A DNA stretch of 21,588 nt from IMG/VR virus record IMGVR_UViG_3300035670_001383, positions 1-21,588 of that record. One strand, written 5' to 3'. This DNA is from a virus. The position numbers and the translations under genes were made by a program. The notes under the pieces are model-generated. The model was given only the letters and a program-made list of their open reading frames with translations. It was not told the origin of the DNA and did no database searches. Below are positions 5,326 to 13,591 of the stretch, in pieces; position 1 is the stretch's first letter, and every line of letters starts with the position of its first letter.

Positions 5326-6759
5326 TTATGCTACAACAGCGAGTTTGCGAACAGTGCCGCCAGAGTCTTTGATCTCAATATAGCCAGCGATAGTTAAGGC
5401 TGTTCCCGTGTAGGTGCCAAAAGACACCTTGCCTGCATTTTTTGGCGTGAGCAAAAGATCAATATCTGTGTCTGAACCCCCAACCATTAATTGAGGGCCG
5501 CTGCCGGTTACATTGCCTCTAGCCTGCAAATAATTGACTGCTGAAGCAAGATTGGCAATCCGAAACTGCTCGCCACCACCAGTATAGAAATGATGAAATC
5601 CACTATTTTTTGATAAATATTTAATACCTACATTGGTGCTTGAACCTTGAGCAGATATAACGGGCGTTTGTATGGGTGAGCCTGTAGATGCTCCACCCGT
5701 AACTTCAAGATAATTAAAAGCATTCCCTGTGTGCGCTATGCGAAATTGTCTGTCGGTAGAATTGGTAGCAAAGTCAAATACACCTGTACCTTGCGTACCA
5801 AAGTACATTGATACGTTGGTATCTGTTCCGGCAACGTAAAACAGTGGGCTTGAGCCTGTTGGCGACCCTACAGCCTGAAAATAATTGACTGCTGGTGCAC
5901 CAAACGTGTACGCAAAGAGTGAAGTTCCATCCGCTGTGCCTATAGAGACACCGCCGAGAGCACCTTTTCCGGTAAGTTTAAGTTCAATGTTTGTATCAGT
6001 GCCCGTGGCCGCAATCGTTGCTGGATTGCCTGTAGAAGAACCGCTAAGAGTTAAAGTGTTAGCAGTTCCTGGAAGCGCTAAAGCCCCTGCGTCACTAATC
6101 GTTGCGCCTGATGCTTCGATGACCTTGCCTGTAGTGCCGTCATACCGAGCGATAGCATTGTCAGTGGCACTAGCAGGTCCAATTACATCACCGCCAAAAG
6201 TTGCTGCAATCCACGCGCTGCCGTTCCAAATGCGGAGATTTCCCGAAGATGTGTTCCAATACAGTGCGCCCGTTAGTAACGCATTGCCGTCGTTGTCCAC
6301 GCTTGGGTCCGACGACTTAGCGCCTAAGTAACGATCATCAAAGGAGTCATAAGCGGCATTGGCAGCGGATGCGCTTGTGTCGGCAGCGGTAGCGCTTACG
6401 GAAGCGGCGGCAGCGCTTGTAGCAGCTGCTTGCGCGTGATGCTTGGCTGAATATTCGCCACCAGCGACAGCGGAGCCTGTGAGCGTTGCCCATTCCTTAG
6501 CCGAGCCTGCTGGTACATAGGTTCCTATTGCGTATTCTTTGGCCGAGTATTCGCCTTCTATGGTGTCACCAGTAAGCGTTGCCCAGTCCTCAGCCTCAGA
6601 AAGCCAAACAGAGACCGATGCAGCGTCTAGGCTGATCGAGTCTGCAAGGTTATTTAACTCGATAGCAAAGTCAGGTAAAGCACCAAGGAAAGAATCCGCA
6701 CGCGCTGCAAAGTTAGTCGGATCGTCTCTAGATGGCGGAGTAGGTAACGGAGTGATCAT
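5326..6759 (-). CDS. Tail fibre / receptor-binding-type protein, 477 aa
   Basis: The N-terminal 110 residues ([19 protein letters not shown], then [19 protein letters not shown] twice in variant form) are the usual attachment-type region of phage tail fibres. An alanine/serine-rich stretch ([20 protein letters not shown]) suggests a coiled-coil stalk. A conserved module follows: [32 protein letters not shown] and [22 protein letters not shown]. The C-terminal half holds about four diverged repeats built on VNYLQ/NYLEV and GTDTNI/GSDTDI elements, probably a beta-structured shaft, and ends in [22 protein letters not shown] 6759 overlaps the upstream stop by four bases. It probably forms the distal fibre that binds the host surface. 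Confidence 0.85.
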   Translation of the reverse strand: MITPLPTPPSRDDPTNFAARADSFLGALPDFAIELNNLADSISLDAASVSVWLSEAEDWATLTGDTIEGEYSAKEYAIGTYVPAGSAKEWATLTGSAVAGGEYSAKHHAQAAATSAAAASVSATAADTSASAANAAYDSFDDRYLGAKSSDPSVDNDGNALLTGALYWNTSSGNLRIWNGSAWIAATFGGDVIGPASATDNAIARYDGTTGKVIEASGATISDAGALALPGTANTLTLSGSSTGNPATIAATGTDTNIELKLTGKGALGGVSIGTADGTSLFAYTFGAPAVNYFQAVGSPTGSSPLFYVAGTDTNVSMYFGTQGTGVFDFATNSTDRQFRIAHTGNAFNYLEVTGGASTGSPIQTPVISAQGSSTNVGIKYLSKNSGFHHFYTGGGEQFRIANLASAVNYLQARGNVTGSGPQLMVGGSDTDIDLLLTPKNAGKVSFGTYTGTALTIAGYIEIKDSGGTVRKLAVVA

Positions 6760-7676
6760 ATAAGTCCTTCGATTTCTAGCCTGCAAAGGCTGCGCGTAGG
6801 ATAAGCGATGTCAATGGAAAAATCACGGTAAAAGCCATAAACAACTAGCGGCTCGTAAGTCTCATCGTCTGAGCCAATATAGACCGATGGCGTTGCGCGA
6901 ACGTCTGCGAGCAATCGCTGAACGTTTCTTAATCCGGTGTTGTCTAGCAAGAAGGTTGCACTCATTCGCTTGCTATACGCTCGCTCGGTAAAGGTAACAA
7001 CGCCCGTGTCTGGGTCAGTGTCCTTGCGCGAATAGTCGATGATGCCAATCGTTGCGCCTTGCTCAGTGCCGTAGTCGCCGAGCGTATATAAAATGCCATA
7101 GAGAAATTCGCCAATGCCTACAGTGCCCGTTCCTGTGATCGTGACCTTGATCTGGCTATTAAGATAAAGCGGCAATCCAGTGATAACAAGCTGGTCGCGG
7201 AAAACAAAAGGCTCGAAAAAGTATTCGTACCAATCATCGACAAACGATGTCTCAAGATCATAGGTTTGATCGAATAGCGGTGGGCTAGCTCCAGCATCGG
7301 TAACTGTAACGCGCACCGTTAAACCATCAAGGTTTAGCAAGGCAATAGAATCAACGAAGTTAGGTGCGGCTGCAACCGTGACCGAAAAGGTTGTTGTTGC
7401 CGTGGTCTGTGAGCTGACCTGACGATCAAACATAGCGCACTTATTGCATACGCCTAAATCCTGCCATTTCGTTGCGTCTGTGCCTGGTGTCGATGTGTTG
7501 CTGCTAACGAGGCTTATGAATATGTGGTTAACCGTATAACCAGGGTAAGAGACCGGATACAGTACCTTTGCGTCTTTAGCGTAGGAAGTGCCGCTTGCCC
7601 ACATAGCTGTAGGCTCTGGTGCCGTGTTAGCGATCACCATTGATGGCAAATAAGGTGCTGGCTTTAATAGTTTCAT
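6756..7676 (-). CDS. Tail-tip protein with carbohydrate-binding-like N-terminus, 306 aa
   Basis: Residues 25-75 have the spacing of a CBM5/12-like module: W26-x2-G-x2-Y32, then V38-L-Y, and a final tryptophan in ATKWQDLG. The rest is beta-rich with a segment about ligand-free strands ([20 protein letters not shown]) and a conserved-looking end ([18 protein letters not shown] then [15 protein letters not shown]). The position directly after the tape measure and before the fibre is where distal tail or hub proteins lie in siphophages, so a tail-tip role is likely. It is joined by ATGA overlaps to both neighbours. The exact homologous role (Dit versus other tip protein) cannot be decided from the sequence alone. 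Confidence 0.72.
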   Translation of the reverse strand: MKLLKPAPYLPSMVIANTAPEPTAMWASGTSYAKDAKVLYPVSYPGYTVNHIFISLVSSNTSTPGTDATKWQDLGVCNKCAMFDRQVSSQTTATTTFSVTVAAAPNFVDSIALLNLDGLTVRVTVTDAGASPPLFDQTYDLETSFVDDWYEYFFEPFVFRDQLVITGLPLYLNSQIKVTITGTGTVGIGEFLYGILYTLGDYGTEQGATIGIIDYSRKDTDPDTGVVTFTERAYSKRMSATFLLDNTGLRNVQRLLADVRATPSVYIGSDDETYEPLVVYGFYRDFSIDIAYPTRSLCRLEIEGLI

Positions 7677-10600
7677 ACGGTCACCGTCTCTAGCGGTTGA
7701 TCGACATCAGTCTTGACCGTTAGCCCGCGAACATCCCAGTTATCTTGCAAGCGGAATATCTTAGAGGTGTTGATGGCCGTCGATCGGGTCTCGGCTCGCA
7801 TAAGCGTCACCTCATCGCGCAAAGCTCGAATCTCTGCTGCTACAACGTTCTCGCCGCCTACGACTGGGTTGTACTGCGCTGGCACGACAGCTTCGCCTTT
7901 GTGAAGGTAAGCGAGCATGTCTTGCGGGATAAAGTTTGTGCCGGTGGCCATGCCTCTGACATCGCTTTCAAGGTCTTTGTCACCTTGAGGGCCGCTATTA
8001 GCACCAGGGCTTGTGCCGCGAGTAAGACCAAGCGCTACGTTAACCGCATCGGTCGATGCAAATTGCAATTCTCGGCTAAATTGCTCGACTGCCTGTGCAG
8101 CAGATAATGATTCGCTAAAGTTCCATTGGTTCGGGTTGTTGTTTGGTACAACATCACCGAAGAGCTGACCATCGGTGAGCTTACCTCCGACGAATGTACC
8201 CCCCTTGCCATTCTTAGATGACTCAAGGCCAGCGTAGAGCTCTGCAACGCGTGTCCCACTGCCTGCTGCTGCTAGAGCTTCGTTAATACCACCTGCAAGC
8301 CCAGAGATTTCAGACTGTACGGTTGCGCCTTCGATCTGTCCACCGGATGGACCGCCGACATATTCAACTCCGTTAGGACCGAATAGATAACGACCCCCTG
8401 CGCGTGTTTCTCCGCCGCCTGCTAGCTTAGCAATTAGGGCCGCTGCACCTATGGCTAGACCTATAGGACCAAGCGCAGTAGCGACGCTGCTCATAGCCGA
8501 ACCTATGCCGCCAGCAATAGAAGAGACACCGCCAGCAATGCTTGTGCCTATGCCTGCGAGTGTCGTTCCAGCAGTTGCCGCTCCACCTGCAATAGCAGCC
8601 CCGCTAGTAACAGCACCGCCAGCGACAGCAGATGTAGCAGCCTGAGTGCCAAGCAAACTGGAAACCATGCTTTTGATCGCATTTGAAATCGGATTAGTAA
8701 TGCCGAGCAAACCTGCTGCGATACCATCCATGAATGGCTTGATAATTGATTCAGCGACAAAAGCCTTAAACCTGTTCTTAAGAACGTCAAGCAGGTTGTC
8801 GAAAAATCCCTTGCCTGACTCAAACCCGCGCATTAGTGCATCGGTTAGACCCTTGGAAAGCTCATCGGTTGTTTTCTTCCAAGCCTCAGCAGCATCTTTT
8901 GCTGATTGAACGTGTACGCCCTGTTCTTTCAGTTCGGCTAATTCTCTTAGTCGCTTAGCCTGCAAACTGTAGTTCTCTGCTGTCTCTGCATCGAAGTCAG
9001 CCTCTAGTGCTAGCTGTGCAGCCCTTTCTAGGCTTGCAGCCCGTTCTTTGATTTTGGCAACCTCAAGCATACCGACTTCTTGCTTGCTTAAAGTAAGACC
9101 TGCATTGAGTTCTTTTTGCTTTTCAACTTCTTTCTCAATCGAGCCTAGCGATTTGATCTGCTCACCAAGCAGCTTGTCTCGTGCATCTTGATAGCGCTGA
9201 GCCGCGGCAACACCGTTAGTCATCGCATTGTTTAGCTCTTTCTGTGCGACCAGCTCTTGAAGCATGACACCAACGCGAGTCTTTTGTTCGTCCGATAGCT
9301 TAGAGATTTCGTCGATGTACTTCTTGAGAAAATCGTTAGCATCGCGCTGAGCCTCAGACATCCCAGACAATGCGCCATCAGCCTCTAACAACTTAGCTGC
9401 CTGCTCATTGATTGAGCCTACAACCTTCTCGTAGGCCTTGGCCTGTTCTTCTAATTGCTTTTTGACTTCGCCTCGCTTAGTCGCCTCTTGTTCTAGCGCG
9501 ATGTTTCCTTCAAGCAGGGCAGCAATCTCTAGTTTGCGAGCGTCTGTGAGTTTGAGCGCACCCGTCTGGATGTCCATCATGACCTTGAGCGCTTCTTTCT
9601 GCGTCGAAGTCAGCTTTCCGTTATTAACCTCTTCAAGCAATAGCTCTGCATTGGTCTCGCGCAACTTCTCGACTAGCTTGGTATAAAGAGCCTGTTGCTT
9701 TTCCTGCTCTTTAATCTGCTCTTTAGTAAGCGCAATTGCTTTTTCTTGAGCTGGTGATGCGTTGGCTTCCATGAAGGCTGCACGCTGCTGCTCGCTCTCA
9801 TAAACTGCCTTGGTTGCTTCCTCGGCTCGCTTATTCTCGGCAACCATTGCGCTTATTGCGTTCACTGCTGGAACAGCAGCAGCGGTTAAGGCCATGATCG
9901 CAAGGGCAACAGGGTTAGCAGCGAAAGCAGCAGATAGCGCAACCACGCCAGCGGTTAGCGCACCGACAGCGGCAACGATGGCAGGCAACGCCGCAAGAAG
10001 AGCGCCGCCGGTAAAGATCCCAGCCCAAATCATGAGCTGCGTCTTGTTATTCTCGATGGCCGTTCCAAGGCTTGCAACACCGTTATTAAGGCCTTGAATA
10101 ACAGAGGTTAGACCGCGAACCGAATCAAGCAGGATGTCGCCAAATAGACCCTTATTGAAGGTCATGAAGAGCTGATCCCAAGTGTCGCCAAGGTTAGAAA
10201 TAGCGCCGTCTAAGGTCTTGGCTCGCGTCTCCATAGCGCCAGCAAAATCAACCTCACCAAGCCTGCGAAGATACTCGGTAATCTCTGCTGCGTTCTTTCC
10301 GACGGTCTCAGACATGCCGCGAAAGGTTAGCGTGACGCGATCACCCTCGGAACTCGCCTTGATGCCAAACTCTTTTAGACGCTCAAACTCGCCTGTAGCT
10401 GCGTCTGCAACAGCCTCGATGAGCTGGTTCAAGCTCTTGCCCATAGCGCTTGCTGTGTTGCCGTATGACTCCAAGGCTTCACGGCTTGCATCCAAGCCCA
10501 GCGCCTTCATCTTTACAAATGCGCCTGTAACCTCAGCGAGGCTAAAAGGTGTCGTTGCAGCGAAGTCCTTAATCCATGCAAACTCGATCTCTGCCGCACG

Positions 10601-10852
10601 GCTTGAGCCAGAAACGGTAATCAACGATGAATTAAGCACGTCGAACTCGCGCTGTACGGCTATGAGCTTCGTAGCAAACGCCTCGACGGATAACGCACCG
10701 ACAATGCTAGCAATGGCAGCAGTGGCAACGTCTACCGATTTCTTGATGTCGCCCATCGCGGTATCAACGGTCTTTTTGGCTTTGTCCATGTCCTGCTGCA
10801 AGCGGACTATGTTTGCCATCATCTCAATCGTAAGCGTGCCGACTGTGTTCAT
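7673..10852 (-). CDS. Tail tape measure protein, 1059 aa
   Basis: It sets tail length and later helps DNA passage. Residues 60-240 form the tape-measure N-terminal domain (FDVLNSSLITVSGSSRAAEI, then FAATTPFSLAEVTGAFVKMK, ALESYGNTASAMGKSLNQLI, and ATGEFERLKEFGIKASSEGD). A hydrophobic segment rich in A, V and L covers about 265-335, a long charged coiled-coil region about 340-690, and a glycine/alanine-rich hydrophobic stretch about 725-815. The C-terminus includes GTNFIPQDMLAYLHKGEAVV, common at tape-measure ends. There is no visible lysozyme or peptidase insert. With the usual 1.5 angstrom per residue, a tail of roughly 150 nm is inferred. The ATG overlaps the T-like stop by four bases. Confidence 0.95.
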   Translation of the reverse strand: MNTVGTLTIEMMANIVRLQQDMDKAKKTVDTAMGDIKKSVDVATAAIASIVGALSVEAFATKLIAVQREFDVLNSSLITVSGSSRAAEIEFAWIKDFAATTPFSLAEVTGAFVKMKALGLDASREALESYGNTASAMGKSLNQLIEAVADAATGEFERLKEFGIKASSEGDRVTLTFRGMSETVGKNAAEITEYLRRLGEVDFAGAMETRAKTLDGAISNLGDTWDQLFMTFNKGLFGDILLDSVRGLTSVIQGLNNGVASLGTAIENNKTQLMIWAGIFTGGALLAALPAIVAAVGALTAGVVALSAAFAANPVALAIMALTAAAVPAVNAISAMVAENKRAEEATKAVYESEQQRAAFMEANASPAQEKAIALTKEQIKEQEKQQALYTKLVEKLRETNAELLLEEVNNGKLTSTQKEALKVMMDIQTGALKLTDARKLEIAALLEGNIALEQEATKRGEVKKQLEEQAKAYEKVVGSINEQAAKLLEADGALSGMSEAQRDANDFLKKYIDEISKLSDEQKTRVGVMLQELVAQKELNNAMTNGVAAAQRYQDARDKLLGEQIKSLGSIEKEVEKQKELNAGLTLSKQEVGMLEVAKIKERAASLERAAQLALEADFDAETAENYSLQAKRLRELAELKEQGVHVQSAKDAAEAWKKTTDELSKGLTDALMRGFESGKGFFDNLLDVLKNRFKAFVAESIIKPFMDGIAAGLLGITNPISNAIKSMVSSLLGTQAATSAVAGGAVTSGAAIAGGAATAGTTLAGIGTSIAGGVSSIAGGIGSAMSSVATALGPIGLAIGAAALIAKLAGGGETRAGGRYLFGPNGVEYVGGPSGGQIEGATVQSEISGLAGGINEALAAAGSGTRVAELYAGLESSKNGKGGTFVGGKLTDGQLFGDVVPNNNPNQWNFSESLSAAQAVEQFSRELQFASTDAVNVALGLTRGTSPGANSGPQGDKDLESDVRGMATGTNFIPQDMLAYLHKGEAVVPAQYNPVVGGENVVAAEIRALRDEVTLMRAETRSTAINTSKIFRLQDNWDVRGLTVKTDVDQPLETVTV

Positions 10853-11163
10853 TTCTTGGCCTGAATAAATGCCTTAAATGCGTTGCCTATTCTCTTGCTT
10901 ACTGCTGCGCGATCAAAGGTGTTAATAGGATCACCATAAGGCGGTGGCCGATCTGGTGACTCAGCCTGCCGAAATTCGTCCAAGTATACCCTTGACATGC
11001 CTAAAAGGATAGCGAACTCCCAGGGCTGTAGGTCAGCGCTGGTAGCGTTTGCCCATGCCTGTACAGTAACGGGAGAAAGCGGAGATGGCCCTGCGCCGTG
11101 GTTCTCGACCATGCCCAAAGCAGTCCAATAGCTAACAAGATAGTCGGCCTGCACATCCGGCAT
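10849..11163 (-). CDS. Tail assembly chaperone, T-like part (probably made as a G-T frameshift fusion), 104 aa from its first ATG
   Basis: The gene lies between the G-like chaperone and the tape measure. It contains the helix DLQPWEFAILLGMSRVYLDE, typical of lambda gpT-like proteins, and a basic C-terminus. Its frame is open upstream of ATG 11163 all the way back through the end of the G-like gene; in that frame the codons read YAEVAEELTLYARQLGWF and on to the ATG, 48 codons without a stop. The ATG has no clear ribosome site. This favours production by a -1 shift at 11307-11313, giving a fusion of about 279 residues (127 from G, 152 from this frame). Independent initiation at 11163 cannot be excluded. 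Confidence 0.85.
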   Translation of the reverse strand: MPDVQADYLVSYWTALGMVENHGAGPSPLSPVTVQAWANATSADLQPWEFAILLGMSRVYLDEFRQAESPDRPPPYGDPINTFDRAAVSKRIGNAFKAFIQAKK

Positions 11164-11282
11164 AAGCGGAGTGCCGCCACGGTTGAGGATGTCTTGCTGT
11201 CGCGGAAGTGGCTTCTCTTTGCTAACAGATTCAGGACGCTTAGGGGTGGCATGAAACCACCCGAGCTGGCGAGCGTATAGCG

Positions 11283-11687
11283 TCAGTTCTTCTGCGACTT
11301 CTGCATAAAATTTGCCCAGTCACCGATAGCTTTGTTTACCTGCTCGCTAATAAAGCCAATGCTTGCATCAAGATACACAGCCTTAAACATCTCAGCGCCG
11401 GTCAGGTCTTTGTAACCAAAGCCATTAAAAGAGACTGTGCAAGCGGCTAAGAACTCTGCATCGAGCTCCCGCTGCTCGTTGTCTTTCATCTTCTTGCCGC
11501 CCTTCTTGACGAATTCTAGGACCGCACGATTGCGGATGCCCTGCGCCCGTTGGAATGGCTTAGAGCCTGGCCCGTAAATGGTGATGCTAAGGGCTTCGCC
11601 TTTGTCGTTAGTTAGCGGGTCGCCATCAGGCGTTTCTAACTCGACGATTGTAGTCTCGCTGACTGCGAGTGAGGAAATGTCAAACAT
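11283..11687 (-). CDS. Tail assembly chaperone, G-like, 134 aa
   Basis: It follows the tail tube gene and precedes the tape measure, the place of gpG in lambda-type tails, where the chaperone coats the tape measure before tube assembly. The N-terminus (FDISSLAVSETTIVELETPD) and the middle (ITIYGPGSKPFQRAQGIRNR) resemble chaperones of the tail-tube-adjacent type. The C-terminal part (FNGFGYKDLTGAEMFKAVYL, then FISEQVNKAIGDWANF) is helical. The start is ATG 11687, six bases after GAAGGA; the frame is open to 11780 but that part is proline- and glycine-rich and lacks an initiation site. A slippery heptamer lies eight codons before the stop. Confidence 0.85.
   Translation of the reverse strand: MFDISSLAVSETTIVELETPDGDPLTNDKGEALSITIYGPGSKPFQRAQGIRNRAVLEFVKKGGKKMKDNEQRELDAEFLAACTVSFNGFGYKDLTGAEMFKAVYLDASIGFISEQVNKAIGDWANFMQKSQKN
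11307..11313 (-). other. Programmed -1 ribosomal frameshift site, A AAT TTT
   Basis: Read on the minus strand, the zero-frame codons GCA AAT TTT ATG contain A AAT TTT, a perfect X XXY YYZ slippery heptamer (codons for N and F). Slipping back one base puts the ribosome into the T-like frame, which has no stop until 10849. The G-frame stop (TGA) comes 22 bases after the heptamer. The arrangement is the same as in lambda, where a -1 slip near the end of G makes the gpG-T fusion at low frequency; the heptamer sequence differs from the lambda one. A short inverted repeat at 11244-11262 lies downstream but rather far away. Confidence 0.78.
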
Positions 11688-11695
11688 GATTGATC

Positions 11696-11743
11696 CTTCG
11701 CGGGGATGTTTGCCCTTACCCCGAGCCCGTTGACCCCGCGAAG
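11696..11743 (-). promoter_or_regulatory. 10-bp hairpin ahead of the chaperone gene, covering part of its ribosome binding site
   Basis: On the minus strand CTTCGCGGGG (11743 to 11734) pairs perfectly with CCCCGCGAAG (11705 to 11696) around a 28-base loop. The 3' arm contains the GAAG of the Shine-Dalgarno sequence GAAGGA of the chaperone gene (ATG 11687). Folding would hide that site and hold down translation relative to the tail tube gene just upstream. There is no T-run after the stem, so it is not a classical terminator. It could alternatively be an mRNA processing or stability element. Confidence 0.6.
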
Positions 11744-11780
11744 AGTCAGGCGAGCCAGGGGCAGGTGCTAGGTGAGCCAA

Positions 11781-12257
11781 TTAAGCGGCTAAAGATTCGA
11801 CGATGCCTACGCCAGCACTGTTGGTCGTGATCTCAAGCGTTACCGATGCGGTGGTGATCGAATCAACCGAACCGACGTTAACCTTGAAGTTCATGACCTT
11901 GGCCTGGAAGAAATACTTATCGCCATTCTGAGTCGTAACTTTGAACGAATAGTCAGCGTCAGAAAGCGAAGCGGTTTTCATAATAATCTGGCCAGCATCG
12001 TCGGTGTCTAGACCGAGCGTCATCGACATCGTGCCCTCGTTAAAGCTACCCTTAAATTTCTGGGTGCCACGAGTACCGACGGGGTTATGAGTAACAAGTG
12101 CGTACTCACGACCAAACTCGCCAAGGTCGGTGATCTCGCCAACCAAGGCTGGTGCGGGCGATGCGTCGAACAGCGTGTTGTAGCCGGATGCGTTAAAGGT
12201 TGCAGGTGCAGACGATGTGACCCTAAGGGTTGAGCCTGCGGAGGTTGCGACAGTCAT
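11781..12257 (-). CDS. Major tail tube protein, 158 aa
   Basis: The size, position and composition fit the major tail tube protein of a siphophage: a beta-rich, G/T/S/V-rich sequence with FNASGYNTLFDASPAPALVG at the start, GEFGREYALVTHNPVGTRGT, GSFNEGTMSMTLGLDTDDAG and a regular strand pattern at the end (SITTASVTLEITTNSAG). The tube is the most abundant tail protein and polymerises as hexamer rings around the tape measure. GGAG lies six bases before ATG 12257. It is bordered by a terminator-like hairpin upstream and a stable hairpin downstream, as expected for a gene that needs its own expression level. Confidence 0.87.
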   Translation of the reverse strand: MTVATSAGSTLRVTSSAPATFNASGYNTLFDASPAPALVGEITDLGEFGREYALVTHNPVGTRGTQKFKGSFNEGTMSMTLGLDTDDAGQIIMKTASLSDADYSFKVTTQNGDKYFFQAKVMNFKVNVGSVDSITTASVTLEITTNSAGVGIVESLAA

Positions 12258-12271
12258 GGTTTTCTCCAGTT

Positions 12272-12289
12272 AAAAAGCCCCGTTGGGGT
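12272..12289 (-). terminator. Terminator-like hairpin with T-run between the tail terminator and tail tube genes
   Basis: On the minus strand the sequence reads ACCCC-AAC-GGGGCTTTTT: a four-base C/G stem with a three-base loop, followed one base later by five Ts. It lies at the stop codon of the DUF3168 gene and about 15 bases before the tail tube start. The stem is short, so it would be a weak or partial terminator, or a 5' end that stabilises the tail tube message. Confidence 0.5.
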
Positions 12290-12687
12290 CACTCGTAGTA
12301 CATCAAAACGTAGTCGGCTGGTTGCGTCCAGACTCCAATGTCGTTGTCTCGATCAACAGGGCCGATGACATCTAATCGACAACTTACGATTTTATGTCCC
12401 AAAACAGTGTCATTATGCTTGAAATCAAGCAAATTTCGCAACGCAGTGAGAATAGAGGCAACGCCTGCAATGTTTTTAGCCAGCGGATTAAATTGAATTC
12501 GAGCGCGCGCCATTTGATCAGCCGTCTGGTAGGACAGCGTAGGCTCTGGCGTGGTGTCAATCACTGTGTAAACCAGCGCCGGATATTGCGTATTCTTAGG
12601 TAGCTGCACGAGCGCCTTACGACTGCCGACAAGATTTGTAATGCTTGCGTCGTTTAGCAGCTCGGCAATGATTAGTTCAGCGCTCAT
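12289..12687 (-). CDS. DUF3168-type tail completion/terminator protein, 132 aa
   Basis: It resembles the DUF3168 group (gpU or SPP1 gp17-like), which caps the head-proximal end of the tail tube and joins it to the head. Typical features are the N-terminal helix (ELIIAELLNDASITNLVGSR), a strand pair QYPALVYTVIDTTPEPTLSY, a central RARIQFNPLA strand followed by the helix SILTALRNLLD, and an end DIGVWTQPADYVLMYYE. The length is usual for the family. The start ATG overlaps the stop of the upstream gene (ATGA), and a terminator-like hairpin begins at its stop codon. Confidence 0.85.
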   Translation of the reverse strand: MSAELIIAELLNDASITNLVGSRKALVQLPKNTQYPALVYTVIDTTPEPTLSYQTADQMARARIQFNPLAKNIAGVASILTALRNLLDFKHNDTVLGHKIVSCRLDVIGPVDRDNDIGVWTQPADYVLMYYE

Positions 12688-13244
12688 TTTAGCTTTGCAA
12701 CCTCGATGGGTAAGCGATTCTCGACGTAAAGCCTAAAGGCCTCGGCAGCGTCTTTCTGCTTGCGATCAAAAGCCTTACGCATAAAAAACTGTGGCTTAAT
12801 GCCAGGGTGCATGACAGCGTTACGGATCACAAAGCCTCCAGGCGTTTGAAACTTGATCCTTTTCGATACCGTGTTTTTCGTTTTCGCACTGCCCCTACCC
12901 ATTGTGGCCTTTGGGATTCTGTAGGGCTTACGCACACTTCGACCGCTTCCAACGTAATAGCTGGCAGTCCCAAATTCGAGCATGTGAGCGTAAAAAGCAC
13001 CGCCTTTATTTTTATCGATTCTGACGTACCCGTACGCGACACCACGACGAACGTCTGACTCAGACTTGATGGACTTGCGAAGAAAACCGGAATCTCTAGG
13101 GACATTAGCCCTTGCCTCATCTCTAAAGACAGCAGCGCCAGCGCGCAAAGCACCGCGAGTGATGTTGCGCTCGATTCTTACTGGTAGCTCCTGAAGGGCT
13201 GCGTAGAGCTCAGCAAGTCCGGTGACTTCGAATTCGTTAGCCAC
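12684..13244 (-). CDS. HK97 gp10-family tail completion protein, 186 aa
   Basis: The N-terminus FEVTGLAELYAALQELPVRI, followed by TRGALRAGAAVFRDEARANV, PRDSGFLRKSIK and YAHMLEFGTASY, and the end GIKPQFFMRKAFDRKQ are the standard blocks of the HK97 gp10/lambda gpZ-like family, which acts at the head-tail joint during tail completion. The protein is slightly longer than most because of a basic insert (about residues 105-140, RKPYRIPKATMGRGSAKTKN). The start is GTG 13244; no strong ribosome site precedes it, so it may depend on coupling with the upstream gene, whose stop is four bases away. Confidence 0.9.
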   Translation of the reverse strand: MANEFEVTGLAELYAALQELPVRIERNITRGALRAGAAVFRDEARANVPRDSGFLRKSIKSESDVRRGVAYGYVRIDKNKGGAFYAHMLEFGTASYYVGSGRSVRKPYRIPKATMGRGSAKTKNTVSKRIKFQTPGGFVIRNAVMHPGIKPQFFMRKAFDRKQKDAAEAFRLYVENRLPIEVAKLK

Positions 13245-13247
13245 GGT

Positions 13248-13589
13248 TTAGCTTAGAGAATCAGCGCCTACCGAATCAGCAGCGATGGGATCAGCAACAA
13301 CAGGCACAATCCATTGGCAAGTCGCTTCGTCAAGCGTTGCATCATCACTTGGCCGTGGCGGGATGAAAGCATCACGCGCTGCGTCGTAGGTATAACCCAG
13401 GCCAGCGTAATTCTTGCGGAAGTTGCCGTTATACGAAGTCTGCTTCCAAGTGCCGCCAAGCAATCGTTCGCAGAAGGCTGCGCCGATGTATTCCTTCTCA
13501 ACACCGCTTGCGTCTGCTGTGTCTTTGTTATCAACAACGATGACTTGTTGGACGATTCCGTTTTCATCAATGCGGCAAAAATGTGCCAT
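13248..13589 (-). CDS. Aquatic-phage-type conserved protein, 113 aa
   Basis: The pattern MAHFCRIDENGIVQQVIVVD, then GAAFCERLLGGTWKQTSYNG, NFRKNYAGLGYTYDAARDAF and IPPRP, then a late ATCQWIVPV, is one I know from many marine and freshwater tailed phages, where the gene lies among fibre and tail genes. Its role is unproven; suggestions in annotations are structural or fibre assembly. GGAGG, encoded in the last codons of the oxygenase gene, lies seven bases before ATG 13589, so the two genes are coupled. The acidic C-terminal tail (AADSVGADSLS) is low complexity. Confidence 0.8.
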   Translation of the reverse strand: MAHFCRIDENGIVQQVIVVDNKDTADASGVEKEYIGAAFCERLLGGTWKQTSYNGNFRKNYAGLGYTYDAARDAFIPPRPSDDATLDEATCQWIVPVVADPIAADSVGADSLS

Positions 13590-13591
13590 GG

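Noticed and set aside
5326-6759. Fibre genes considered as targets of a diversity-generating retroelement
   Set aside because: No reverse transcriptase gene and no adenine-variable template/target repeat pair were seen in the window.
11001-11252. Open frame on the minus strand overlapping the T-like gene in the third frame
   Set aside because: Composition is random-looking (cysteine/arginine/leucine-rich) and the -1 frame alternative gives a coherent tail chaperone sequence.
11244-11262. GGGTGG/CCACCC hairpin considered as a stimulator of the G-T frameshift
   Set aside because: It begins about 44 bases after the heptamer, far beyond the usual 5-9 base spacing, so I do not claim it as a stimulator.
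11688-11780. Extension of the chaperone frame upstream to 11780
   Set aside because: The added 31 residues are proline/glycine/arginine-rich, cover the hairpin region and have no initiation signal; ATG 11687 follows GAAGGA at the right distance.
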